DNA from: an uncultured Pedobacter sp.
GTDB taxonomy: Bacteria > Bacteroidota > Bacteroidia > Sphingobacteriales > Sphingobacteriaceae
NCBI GenBank assembly: GCA_938008555.1
Contig: CALLKE010000133.1
Coordinates: 1 to 58,022 of the forward strand
DNA length: 58,022 nt
Reading direction: 5' to 3'
The translations under genes and the position numbers were made by a program. This document shows positions 47,619 to 55,057 of this stretch, piece by piece (the stretch's first letter is position 1; the number at the start of each line of letters is the position of its first letter). A model generated the notes under the pieces. The model was not told the DNA's origin and did not search any database. It saw only the letters and a program-made list of their open reading frames with translations.

Positions 47619-48538
47619 GGGGAGATACCAAGTCTATCACAATGGCGATCTAATATCTCTTGTAATTCTTTTTGATCAGGTTGCATTAATTCGCATGAAG
47701 CAAGCCCTATCTCTGCGGCGTATACAACAGGTAAGTAATCGGGGTCTGAAATCGAAGCCAATCGCTTGTCTGCCCAGGCAAGGAAACCTTCTGGATCTTT
47801 AGATGGATCTGGGCAACCCTTCGGTAGCTCTGTAGCGGTCTCTGGTTCGTTATTTATTGGATCGGCCTCCAGCGTAGCATCCAACTCTATTTCGGCCTCA
47901 ATGGCTTCTGAAGGGCTAGGAACGCGCACAGGTGTAATATCCCGAGCCTCGGCAATCGCTCGCCCTTCATCCTCGTCGTAGACACCTGAGAAACCAAAAG
48001 CGTACCGTGCTGCCTGGATCATAGCCTTATGACGCAGCATACGATGCTTCATTTTCCAGGGGTCGGTACCTCGGATGCATTCCGATAGATATTCAGTAAC
48101 GACTACAGGGTGAGTTCTGTCCTTTCGGTATATGCGGCACGTACAAGAAACTAGATTGTTGTTTCCATCATGCTCCATTTCGAAATCGAACCCGTCACAT
48201 TGTCCATGAGAGTTGACTAAGTTTACCCATCCATCGATGGATACAATCGGAACGATGCCACCGCCCTTGGCCGGGAAAGCGTAGATTTCCTTGGTTATTG
48301 GATTTAGGTTGTATTCTTTCGCCACTAGCAGAAACGCTGCGAACTCCTCTCGGGATGGAACGCGCCCCTCTTTATCTGGCCTCATACACGTTGCCCGAAC
48401 TGTCGCTTCAAAGGCTGCGGGCTCCATCCCATAACGATCACTCATCGTAAGTAGGATCGATTTTGGCTGAATAGGAGTGGGAGGGCGATGATTAGGAAGA
48501 AGTGTATGGGGTTGCTTAATAAGGTTGCTTTGGGTCAT
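47615..48538 (-). CDS. recT: RecT/Bet-family single-strand annealing protein
   Basis: 307 residues, AAAGG upstream of the ATG. Core at ~30-210: FAAFLLVAKEYNLNPITKEI, GGIVPIVSIDGWVNLVNSHG, GFDFEMEH, RHPVVVTEYLSEC-like segment, then WKMKHRMLRHKAMIQAARYA and F-G-F-S-G-V-Y-D-E-D-E. This is the Bet/RecT pattern. It anneals complementary single strands during phage recombination. The expected exonuclease partner (YqaJ or Exo) is not visible; C-terminal ~90 residues are acidic, as in other members. Confidence 0.9.
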   Translation of the reverse strand: MTQSNLIKQPHTLLPNHRPPTPIQPKSILLTMSDRYGMEPAAFEATVRATCMRPDKEGRVPSREEFAAFLLVAKEYNLNPITKEIYAFPAKGGGIVPIVSIDGWVNLVNSHGQCDGFDFEMEHDGNNNLVSCTCRIYRKDRTHPVVVTEYLSECIRGTDPWKMKHRMLRHKAMIQAARYAFGFSGVYDEDEGRAIAEARDITPVRVPSPSEAIEAEIELDATLEADPINNEPETATELPKGCPDPSKDPEGFLAWADKRLASISDPDYLPVVYAAEIGLASCELMQPDQKELQEILDRHCDRLGISP

Positions 48539-48617
48539 TTAAGGTGCCTTTTGTGGGCCTAGTTTCAGCTCAATATGTTTTGAGGAATTTTCCACAAAAT
48601 GTCAAGGAATCCTGAAA

Positions 48618-48794
48618 TTAGGACAGACCAAGATATGTTTTGGCAATCCTAAAAGATTCTTTGCAATTACTGTCTAATTCTTGTTTAAATTTAAGATACT
48701 GAGAATACATCATAACTATTACAACAAATCCCATGGCTATACTTACATAAAGGGCAATAAAAAAACTGATTTCAGTGTCCATAATATTCACCAT
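48618..48794 (-). CDS. Single-pass membrane microprotein, 58 aa
   Basis: ATG 48794 follows the previous stop by two bases. M-D-T-E-I, then a membrane segment at ~9-30 (ISFFIALYVSIAMGFVVIVM), then a polar tail with one Cys. It occupies the gap between RecT and the gene at 48797. Confidence 0.5.
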   Translation of the reverse strand: MVNIMDTEISFFIALYVSIAMGFVVIVMMYSQYLKFKQELDSNCKESFRIAKTYLGLS

Positions 48795-48796
48795 TT

Positions 48797-49768
48797 CTAT
48801 CTGATTTTTACACGTTCTTCCACTTTTACACCATCAAGTAAAATGCCCGTAAAAGCGTATTTTTGGGCTAAGTTCTTGAAGAATTCGATCACCTCGGGTT
48901 TATCTTTTGATGCTTGGAAAACCTTATCAATGTCTATGTCCACGACAGATTGATAAGTCCTCACGGCTGCGGCTTTGCCATAAGTGGGCTTAATCTGCGT
49001 AGCGGGTGGCGGTAGGTTAGACGGGGAAATAGTGGGTGCTATAAGCGAGGGAAGATCCTCCCCATTTTGGGAAGCTTTTATAATCGAATCTGCGTGATCT
49101 CTGGCCGCTTTATTCGCCCTTTCCGAAGCCTGTGAGGCCGCTAATAACTTGGTGCTTTCCCACTCTTCTAAAGCCTTCCTAATAACGTCAGCACCGGTTT
49201 TGGCCTGCTTCACGATAGGTTGCCATTTGGCATCTACATTTTTGGCTTCAGCTAAGTAGGGTGATTTTTCTACCGAACGTGCCTTATCTGCATCATTTGA
49301 TAGTTTTAATAAAAGATTACGCAAACCAGCAGCTTTGGTGCTAGTTTGGTCATCATCAATTTGAGTATAAGATCCGACGCCCTTTAATGCCTCTAAAATT
49401 TTCTCGGAGTATTCTGTAATAGAATCAATTTTATTGTTTTCCCCTTTAGTTAGGGAATCTGAAGTAAGCATTTCAGTTACAATCGGGTCAGAATCCGGCC
49501 AATTTTCACCATTTTCAACGACATTTCTCCAAACCTCCTCACTTACATCGTTAACCGCATAAGAAGGCCAGCATTCTATGCCAAACCTCTCATCGATAAC
49601 CTCATTTCCAAATTTAAAAGCAAGTGACCCTTTGTTAGGCCATACCGCAACAGGAACCCATTTATTTCCCCGCTTCATGCGGTAAAATCCGCATTGAGGA
49701 GATTCAAGAATGGTCTTAGGACTTTCACCTTGCTGTCGTAATTTCCAATATGTGTAGGGGTTTGCCAT
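48797..49768 (-). CDS. Conserved phage recombination-module protein, 323 aa
   Basis: ATG 49768 behind AGGA is preferred to GTG 49789. Segments MANPYTYWKLRQQ, FYRMKRGNKWVPVAVWPNKG, then a helical centre (DADKARSVEKSPYLAEAKNV, DAKWQPIVKQAKTGADVIRK) and a C-terminal KYAFTGILLDGVKVEERV. I know this protein type upstream of RecT in alphaproteobacterial phages; role unknown. First gene of the minus operon. Confidence 0.65.
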   Translation of the reverse strand: MANPYTYWKLRQQGESPKTILESPQCGFYRMKRGNKWVPVAVWPNKGSLAFKFGNEVIDERFGIECWPSYAVNDVSEEVWRNVVENGENWPDSDPIVTEMLTSDSLTKGENNKIDSITEYSEKILEALKGVGSYTQIDDDQTSTKAAGLRNLLLKLSNDADKARSVEKSPYLAEAKNVDAKWQPIVKQAKTGADVIRKALEEWESTKLLAASQASERANKAARDHADSIIKASQNGEDLPSLIAPTISPSNLPPPATQIKPTYGKAAAVRTYQSVVDIDIDKVFQASKDKPEVIEFFKNLAQKYAFTGILLDGVKVEERVKIR

Positions 49769-49793
49769 GTGTAATCCTGCGGGGTTCACTAAT

Positions 49794-49822
49794 TATATAT
49801 TCTGCACACAGCATTGTGTAAA
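49794..49822 (-). promoter_or_regulatory. Minus-strand promoter for the recombination operon
   Basis: On the minus strand TTTACA (49822-49817), 17 bases, TATATA (49799-49794). The -35 box is part of the first TGTAAATTTCCG repeat, so a protein on the repeat would block it. Confidence 0.5.
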
Positions 49823-49828
49823 TTTCCG
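49817..49828 (+). promoter_or_regulatory. Operator-like repeat, copy 1
   Basis: TGTAAATTTCCG, identical to 49857-49868. Start-to-start distance is 40 bases, close to four helical turns, so both copies face the same side of DNA. Confidence 0.5.
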
Positions 49829-49856
49829 CATTCGTCAAGATGCTCACAGAAAGATT

Positions 49857-49868
49857 TGTAAATTTCCG
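49857..49868 (+). promoter_or_regulatory. Operator-like repeat, copy 2
   Basis: TGTAAATTTCCG directly followed by, and sharing its last base with, GATAAT (49868-49873), a possible -10 box of the plus-strand regulator gene starting at 49891. No good -35 is seen. Confidence 0.5.
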
Positions 49869-49890
49869 ATAATTGTGGCATGAGTGATTC

Positions 49891-50364
49891 ATGAGCATTC
49901 TTCCTATAGAACCCATAGCCCGTAATAACCTTATTTTATTAGCTCAAAAATATAAGGAGATTACAGGTAAAACGATGAATACCATTGGGCGTTATGCCCA
50001 TGGGGATGCACCATTTTTTGATGATTTAATGAGAAGACATTTAAAATGGATCAAGGAAGGGAAACCAATAAGATCTGAACAAGATACTAAAGGATCAGTC
50101 ACATTTCGTGTTTACGACAAAGTGCTGTCGTGGTTTAAGAATAACTGGCCAGAGGGTGAGGAATTTCCTGTTCTTGCCGATCTAACGCATATTCAAGGAG
50201 ATATTAATAATGGCCCGTCCCAAGGGAAGCAAAAACAAGTTCAGTTCAAAACTGAAAACAGTGAAGACTGTAAAAGCGCCAAAAAAATCCGTAGTGGTGG
50301 AACATTCCGTGATCGAATCCAGTCCCTCCGCCGGGTTCAAGGGGCCGCCCCCCGAAGCCGTTAG
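49891..50364 (+). CDS. HTH-type regulator with C-terminal overlap
   Basis: 157 residues. NLILLAQKYKEITGKTMNTI, G-R-Y-A-H-G-D-A-P-F-F-D-D-L is the helix-turn-helix pattern I know from small alphaproteobacterial phage regulators, ending in W-F-K-N-N-W-P-E-G-E-E-F-P. Family members usually stop soon after that; here the frame runs a further 155 bases over the next gene, giving a K/R/S-rich tail. Likely controls the divergent promoters upstream. Confidence 0.65.
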   Translation: MSILPIEPIARNNLILLAQKYKEITGKTMNTIGRYAHGDAPFFDDLMRRHLKWIKEGKPIRSEQDTKGSVTFRVYDKVLSWFKNNWPEGEEFPVLADLTHIQGDINNGPSQGKQKQVQFKTENSEDCKSAKKIRSGGTFRDRIQSLRRVQGAAPRSR

Positions 50365-50713
50365 ACAATTAGTTCAGAGGCTCGAAGGGTATAGTGCTAA
50401 TCAAAAAGAAATTGGTAGCACAGCTAATGAAGTAATAGCGAAGGCTGTCGAAACCCAATACTTTGATAAGAAAGCTCTTTCTTGGGTTCGTTCTATGTAT
50501 AAGATGGCTATTAAGAAGCCCACAGAATTCGCTACTTCATTTTCACATCTTCTAACTTATGCAGAAGATCTAGGACTTTCTGATATCGCAGATAATCATA
50601 AGGGTTTCCCTCTTGAAGAATCTGTTCCTCAAATCTCAGGGGATGTTGTTAAAACAGGAAACCTATCTATTGTTCCTAAGTCTTTTGAGGACGAGCACAG
50701 TTCCGCTGCTTAA
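50210..50713 (+). CDS. GapR/DUF2312-like DNA-binding protein
   Basis: 167 residues; ATG after AAGGAGATATTAAT. N-terminus M-A-R-P-K-G-S-K-N-K is AT-hook-like. Residues ~50-110 (EAVRQLVQRLEGYSANQKEI, Y-F-D-K-K-A-L-S-W-V-R-S-M-Y) resemble GapR, which in alphaproteobacteria wraps overtwisted AT-rich DNA near replication forks. The match is by pattern and not certain. A terminator follows. Confidence 0.5.
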   Translation: MARPKGSKNKFSSKLKTVKTVKAPKKSVVVEHSVIESSPSAGFKGPPPEAVRQLVQRLEGYSANQKEIGSTANEVIAKAVETQYFDKKALSWVRSMYKMAIKKPTEFATSFSHLLTYAEDLGLSDIADNHKGFPLEESVPQISGDVVKTGNLSIVPKSFEDEHSSAA

Positions 50714-50742
50714 TTAGTCGTGAAATTTAATTATTTTTGGAG

Positions 50743-50775
50743 AATGGCTGAGGAATACCTCGGCCATTTTCTTTT
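50743..50775 (+). terminator. Rho-independent terminator
   Basis: AATGGCTGAGG - AATA - CCTCGGCCATT (11 pairs, one G-U) followed by TTCTTTT. Ends the regulator transcript before ruvC. Confidence 0.85.
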
Positions 50776-50791
50776 AAGGAATTAAAACCTA

Positions 50792-51337
50792 ATGCCACGT
50801 CTTTTGAAGGTGGTCGGCATCGATGTTGGACTGACGTCTGGGGCGGCTGCCATATATGGATATGATGGTGACTGTGCGGGGTCTCCTAGGCTTCTGACCG
50901 TGTTTTCACTGCCTACTATAGGAGAGGATGGGGGAAAACGGATCGATGTCCCGGCCTTACAAGAATGGCTTCGTAAACACTCCCCAGACATAGCCTATAT
51001 CGAGAATGCTACGGCAATGCCGTCCCAACCGGGACCAGATGGTCATAGGAGGTCAATGGGCGCTGGTACGATGGCCCGCTATCTTAGGGCCTGTGGGGCC
51101 ATTGAGGCTACCGTGGCCTGTTGTGGGGTCCAGAGCGTGCTAATAATGCCTGCGGTATGGAAAAGGGCCATGAAACTATCTGGTCCCAACAAACAAAACA
51201 GTGTGGATTTGATTAGATCCCTATGTCCAGAACATGCCGCAACATGGTTCAAATTTAAAAAGAGTCATAACCTCGCAGAAGCAGCACTTCTTTCAATTTA
51301 TGGAGCATCTCGGGTAGATATGATTGAATTGAAGTAA
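50792..51337 (+). CDS. ruvC: RuvC-like Holliday junction resolvase
   Basis: 181 residues. RNase H-like order: V-V-G-I-D-V-G-L (Asp11), Y-I-E-N-A-T at ~70, A-G-T-M-A-R-Y-L-R-A-C-G, P-A-V-W-K-R-A-M, and K-S-H-N-L-A-E-A-A-L-L at the end. The last acidic position, normally D-x-x-D/E, reads H-x-x-A-E, so the fourth catalytic residue may differ. It resolves branched DNA before packaging. Confidence 0.85.
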   Translation: MPRLLKVVGIDVGLTSGAAAIYGYDGDCAGSPRLLTVFSLPTIGEDGGKRIDVPALQEWLRKHSPDIAYIENATAMPSQPGPDGHRRSMGAGTMARYLRACGAIEATVACCGVQSVLIMPAVWKRAMKLSGPNKQNSVDLIRSLCPEHAATWFKFKKSHNLAEAALLSIYGASRVDMIELK

Positions 51338-51365
51338 AGTTACTGACCTGCTTTGCCATTACGAG

Positions 51366-51381
51366 TGGCCTATTTCGGCCA
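51366..51381. terminator. Weak bidirectional hairpin between convergent genes
   Basis: TGGCC-TATTTC-GGCCA in the 58-base gap between the ruvC stop and the end of the minus gene at 51396. No U-run; weak call. Confidence 0.35.
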
Positions 51382-51395
51382 GTACCAGTTTCTGC

Positions 51396-51980
51396 TCAAG
51401 AGCGTGAGAGCATGTGTTTTATCTTTTCCCACCATCCATCTGAAATCTCATTAACATCAGTGATAGGAAGATCTGGTACTACACCGATAAACAAATCTGG
51501 TTTGCCGCGAGACCTGTTAACTTCGTTATAATCGGTCATCGTGGCATTGACGTAATCCAGGTCACTACTAGCGGCGTCGGTGCCAGAAATTGCCCCGAGC
51601 GAAACAGAAGCATTTACGTTGCCGTAATCGCCTACAAATAACGCGATCTTTCCATCACGCATTTGAACAGTCCAGACAGCTTTATCCGGATGCTCGACGA
51701 TAGCTTTCGCTGCTCTCAAAATGGCTTCTCTAAGCAACTTAGTATTGTACGGTTTATATGAAGGTGAATCTGAAAACGAACTCACAACAATATTCCCGCT
51801 CGAGTTTGCGTGACTAAGCGCATAAGCCACAGCATTAGAAACGGGATATCCTTCATATGTAAACTTCTGGTTTTGTATTGAAGCACTAGACAGTTTAGCA
51901 TTTTTGGATTCGATTGCTGTCTGCGCCTTTGCTGTTCCGCAAAGTGCTATAACTACCAATACAGTTGCTAAGATTTTCAT
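51396..51980 (-). CDS. Exported protein, 194 aa
   Basis: GAGGA upstream of ATG 51980. Signal peptide KILATVLVVIALCGTAKAQ. The mature part has LREAILRAAKAIVEHPDKAV, VWTVQMRDGKIALFVGDYGN, and no cysteines. Not recognised. First of a cluster of exported minus-strand genes. Confidence 0.62.
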   Translation of the reverse strand: MKILATVLVVIALCGTAKAQTAIESKNAKLSSASIQNQKFTYEGYPVSNAVAYALSHANSSGNIVVSSFSDSPSYKPYNTKLLREAILRAAKAIVEHPDKAVWTVQMRDGKIALFVGDYGNVNASVSLGAISGTDAASSDLDYVNATMTDYNEVNRSRGKPDLFIGVVPDLPITDVNEISDGWWEKIKHMLSRS

Positions 51981-52007
51981 GGCGTCCTCAATGTTTGGTC
52001 ATAGGTG

Positions 52008-52304
52008 TTATTGCAGCCCAGGAGATGGCTTCATTTTTATCACCAAAACAGTTTTTAACTCACCATCATCTGTTCGGTAGCATGCCGATGCTCCGCCGCA
52101 TTCTGGACCACTGAACATTCTATCTTTGATCTTATTGTATTCTTCTTCAGTAATGGCCCTCAATTGACCTTCAGCTATACATTCATGGTGCATTTCATTT
52201 CCGCCCCAAGAAAATAGCTGTTGTCCCTTAGGGCATTTTACTTCTGCCGCTTGGCCAGATGAAATTGCGAAACTTGTAACAAGACCTAGGATTATTCTGA
52301 GCAT
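52008..52304 (-). CDS. Small exported protein, 98 aa
   Basis: GGGAGGA upstream of ATG 52304. Signal peptide LRIILGLVTSFAISSGQAAE. Mature part has four cysteines (V-K-C-P-K-G, H-H-E-C, P-E-C-G-G, A-C-Y-R) fitting two disulphides in the periplasm. No family known. Confidence 0.65.
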   Translation of the reverse strand: MLRIILGLVTSFAISSGQAAEVKCPKGQQLFSWGGNEMHHECIAEGQLRAITEEEYNKIKDRMFSGPECGGASACYRTDDGELKTVLVIKMKPSPGLQ

Positions 52305-52322
52305 TATGTCCTCCCTGTTTTG

Positions 52323-52511
52323 TCACGAATGTCGGCGAATGTAGTCTTGATAAGCGTCGATCGCGGCCTTGGCGTCAGCTAGATAGGGTTCTTTGTGAGA
52401 ACCGGGCAGCAAGTTCCACGCTTTGCAACCCCTTCCATTCCGCGCCTCATAGATGGCCCTTGCGGCCGTCTCTGTGACCAGCTCTGGTTTTTTGTCAGTT
52501 ATGCTCTTCAT
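52323..52511 (-). CDS. Small protein, 62 aa
   Basis: The pattern ETAARAIYEARNGRGCKAWN and Y-L-A-D-A-K-A-A-I-D-A-Y is a common small phage protein type. Start uncertain (ATG 52511 or GTG 52529, neither with a good ribosome site). Confidence 0.5.
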   Translation of the reverse strand: MKSITDKKPELVTETAARAIYEARNGRGCKAWNLLPGSHKEPYLADAKAAIDAYQDYIRRHS

Positions 52512-52585
52512 TTGTTCGATCAGGACCACTTGTCAGGCATCGGTTCAGCATTGTCGCAACATGCGGAAATCGCATTGGGCAATGT

Positions 52586-53623
52586 TTAACCTTTTGGTGC
52601 AGGCTTTCGCGCTGCCGCGCCTACAAGACGCGTGAAATCCTCTCGGTGAGTGGGGTTCTCGCCGTTGGCGAGAGGGTCGCTTTTCTTCTCGTGAGAAGCA
52701 GAGGCTGGCACGTCGGCGCTCGCTGCTCGATAAAGTTTAAGGTGATCCATTCGCTGTTTTTCCAAATCATCCTGTTCGATAGTTTCGAATATATCCCACG
52801 ATGGAATAATAGTGGAGATGCCGAAATTGACCCACAGATTGTCTTCTTTCGAGTTACTAGCAATATATTCGCCGGAATCTTTTGCACGCAGACAGCCGCG
52901 AATGAGCCCCATAAAGAGGTAAGGCATATCTTCACTGTGAAGCGGCAGCTTCAATCCTCGCTCTGAATGGAAAATTCTTCGCTGTAGGAAATTGAGAAAG
53001 ACAGGAGATCCACTATGGCCGCCGATCGATCTTCCTTCCATTAGATATGCGAGGATTGGTCCATCGCGCGTTTTTACAGGTTCTATAGGCATCCCGGCGA
53101 TTGTGCCGCTCCGCAAAACCGGCAAGTTTCGCCCGTCTCCACTATGGGGCAAGAACAGTCCAGGGAAGAAAATCTCATCCCCTATGCCTATATCGCGATC
53201 CTGCAAGACTTGGCGCGTGCAAAATTGCTTCATTAGCACTGCCGCGACATCGTAAATGGTGGGATCGATAACGATAGGAGCAACGGCAACATCGACGAAG
53301 CGGCTATCGTCTGGATGGTAGAACCACCCAAAGGGCAACTTTAAATAATCTGGCTCATCGTTATGCCTGTTGACCCGGATGCTGATCGGGCGCGTTTCTT
53401 CGGCAATTACGTGCGTGGCTGTTACGATGTACTGATATCCTACATCGGCGGGATAGTCTTTGCGCACCAGGAACCCAGTTCCTAGTGGTTCAAAAACGCC
53501 GTTATCGACGACGCCGACAAAGACGACCGTCTTCAAAAATCGATCTGCGGTGCGCATACGCTTTTCCACCCTCTGGAATAGCCATGAGGGTAAAAGATTT
53601 TCGGAAAATTGCCCTTTGGGCAT
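52586..53623 (-). CDS. Trypsin-like serine protease
   Basis: 345 residues; AAAGGA upstream of the ATG. The triad is visible: His71 in I-V-T-A-T-H-V, Asp111 in R-F-V-D-V-A-V, Ser204 in G-G-H-S-G-S-P. G-T-G-F-L-V precedes the His as in S1/HtrA-type folds. No signal peptide or PDZ domain, so it probably acts in the cytoplasm. The last ~50 residues are charged and disordered. GC is higher than nearby. Not a typical prohead protease (those are S14, S49 or S78 types); a role in host take-over or defence is possible but unproven. Confidence 0.8.
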   Translation of the reverse strand: MPKGQFSENLLPSWLFQRVEKRMRTADRFLKTVVFVGVVDNGVFEPLGTGFLVRKDYPADVGYQYIVTATHVIAEETRPISIRVNRHNDEPDYLKLPFGWFYHPDDSRFVDVAVAPIVIDPTIYDVAAVLMKQFCTRQVLQDRDIGIGDEIFFPGLFLPHSGDGRNLPVLRSGTIAGMPIEPVKTRDGPILAYLMEGRSIGGHSGSPVFLNFLQRRIFHSERGLKLPLHSEDMPYLFMGLIRGCLRAKDSGEYIASNSKEDNLWVNFGISTIIPSWDIFETIEQDDLEKQRMDHLKLYRAASADVPASASHEKKSDPLANGENPTHREDFTRLVGAAARKPAPKG

Positions 53624-53720
53624 TTCTGGTCCTTTTCATTGGAACCAGAATCACCCGCTTAGACGGTGTTTACGGTGTTACAGCCGCTACTTGGCGTCAA
53701 GGGATAAATCTGGTTTGATA

Positions 53721-53750
53721 GGTGGGGCTTCACGATGTTGAAACCCCACC
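53721..53750. terminator. Strong hairpin between minus genes
   Basis: GGTGGGG..TTCA - CGATGT - TGAA..CCCCACC, 11 pairs with one mismatch; plus-strand side followed by TTATTATTTA. It ends the 54443-53758 transcript before the protease gene, or acts on opposing transcripts. Confidence 0.65.
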
Positions 53751-53757
53751 TTATTAT

Positions 53758-54198
53758 TTACTTCTTATTGTTGAACCACAAACCGCCGTTACGGCGATAT
53801 CGATTCTCTTTCTCTCCTTTGATCAATTCTGCTCTCAAAGCAGATGCAGAAACAACCCTTTCAACTTCAGAGTTTGCTTCTTTCTTGATTTGATCAAAAG
53901 TTAAACCTTTATCCATCTCCAACCCAAAGATAACTCTATCAATAAAAGCCCTTGCAGCCCCTCTGGGAGCGCGGTGCAATTTATTATGGTCTTCCAAGGG
54001 CTGTAAGAGGGTGTCGTCATTGGCGACTTTGACGAACTTAGAGATGGTATCCTTCCTGCCACGTTTATAAGATTCAGAAAGGTATCTTTTTAGGATAGAA
54101 GAAAGTTCACGGAACTCTGGGCCTTCAATGGCATCATTAATACCAACTCTACTAGAACCAATAGAAGTAAGCAGTTCTTTAGTTTTACGCTGTTGCAT
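53758..54198 (-). CDS. Hypothetical protein, 146 aa
   Basis: AAGGA upstream of ATG 54198. Helical and charged: FRELSSILKRYLSESYKRGR, APRGAARAFIDRVIFGLEMD, E-V-E-R-V-V-S-A-S-A-L. Possibly a DNA-binding or regulatory protein; no family recognised. Confidence 0.55.
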   Translation of the reverse strand: MQQRKTKELLTSIGSSRVGINDAIEGPEFRELSSILKRYLSESYKRGRKDTISKFVKVANDDTLLQPLEDHNKLHRAPRGAARAFIDRVIFGLEMDKGLTFDQIKKEANSEVERVVSASALRAELIKGEKENRYRRNGGLWFNNKK

Positions 54199-54209
54199 TT
54201 TTCTTTTCC

Positions 54210-54443
54210 TTATCGATCAATACTAAGCGGGCAAAGGTCATAAGATTTAACTGTGGTGGCCGCTTCAGATCCAGCACAGTTGTAGTAACAAATCTTATTC
54301 ATGCCGGATGTTTGTTCTCCCGACTTGAAGCACATCAATGCGACCTTGAATGGTTTGCTGAAGTCCGTTTTCTCTGCTGCATGCCCAGTGAAAGGTACCA
54401 AGCAGGACAGGATAACCAGAAAAGATGTGGATGTTTTTTTCAT
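54210..54443 (-). CDS. Small exported Cys-rich protein, 77 aa
   Basis: GGAG upstream of ATG 54443. Signal peptide KKTSTSFLVILSCLVPFTGH ending A-A. Mature part carries C-F-K-S-G-E-Q-T-S-G-M-N-K-I-C-Y-Y-N-C-A-G-S and a final C-P-L-S-I, which I recall from many Bradyrhizobium-type genomes. Supports an alphaproteobacterial host. Confidence 0.68.
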   Translation of the reverse strand: MKKTSTSFLVILSCLVPFTGHAAEKTDFSKPFKVALMCFKSGEQTSGMNKICYYNCAGSEAATTVKSYDLCPLSIDR

Positions 54444-54718
54444 GCGTCACTCCGTTGTTTCGGTTAGAGGTGAGTATTTTATATCAGTCTTCGGATATTT
54501 CCACAGCCAATATATTAGATAAATATATCCCCATGCGGCGTGGAATCTGGTTTGTTCCAGGCACTTACGCGGTTCGCCTTGAATTATAAGGGGTATTTTT
54601 AATATTAAATTTTGGAAATTTGTGTAAAAATACTCAAAATCAATCTATCGTTATAATTTATATTATTTGCACAACTTCTTGTAGTTGCACTTTTTAGAAT
54701 CATGATGTACATAAAAAT
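54444..54718. other. AT-rich intergenic leader, no gene seen
   Basis: 275 bases with no convincing frame. It contains an 8-bp inverted repeat GTATTTTT/AAAAATAC (about 54593-54633) and a possible plus promoter TTGTAG - 16 bases - CATGAT ending near 54706, which could start the RNA described next. The minus-strand promoter of 54443 should also be here. Confidence 0.4.
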
Positions 54719-54748
54719 GGCCCGGCAGCGTGATGAGCGCTCCGGGCC
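54719..54748 (-). terminator. Minus-strand terminator candidate (shared with H1)
   Basis: Read on the minus strand, GGCCCGG-AGCG...CGCT-G-CCGGGCC is followed by ATTTTTAT, a fair rho-independent terminator. It would stop any minus transcript entering from 55150 and insulate the exported-gene cluster. Confidence 0.5.
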
Positions 54749-55057
54749 TTGATCCGAGAGATTAGCTGGGCAGCTGATCGGACCAGAGACCAGATAATAC
54801 ACTTATCTGACTTTGGTTTCAACCTCCGCCCAAAAAATCTCAGATCAGGTAAGTCCGTGTGCTGTTCATACGAACACCGGTCCGATGGTGCACGTTATCT
54901 GGTCTATGGACGGGCGGTCAAAGACCAAGGGGTCTGGTCGTAATAGGTGTGCCCCTGACCGACGCAGTGATCTGCGGCAAGTACCTACGGCTTAATCCTC
55001 GATCACCGGGGATGGCTTCCGATACGTGGGCTGGCTCCAGTGAGCAGGTTCCCTCGG

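Noticed and set aside
48681..48953. Plus-strand frame of 90 codons
   Set aside because: Antisense to the RecT-upstream genes, AT-rich and without a start context.
54768..54832. tRNA-like fold (GGGC...GCCC ends, ATACACT loop)
   Set aside because: Only ~64 bases, poor acceptor pairing, no proper T-loop; explained better by the helices of the larger RNA.
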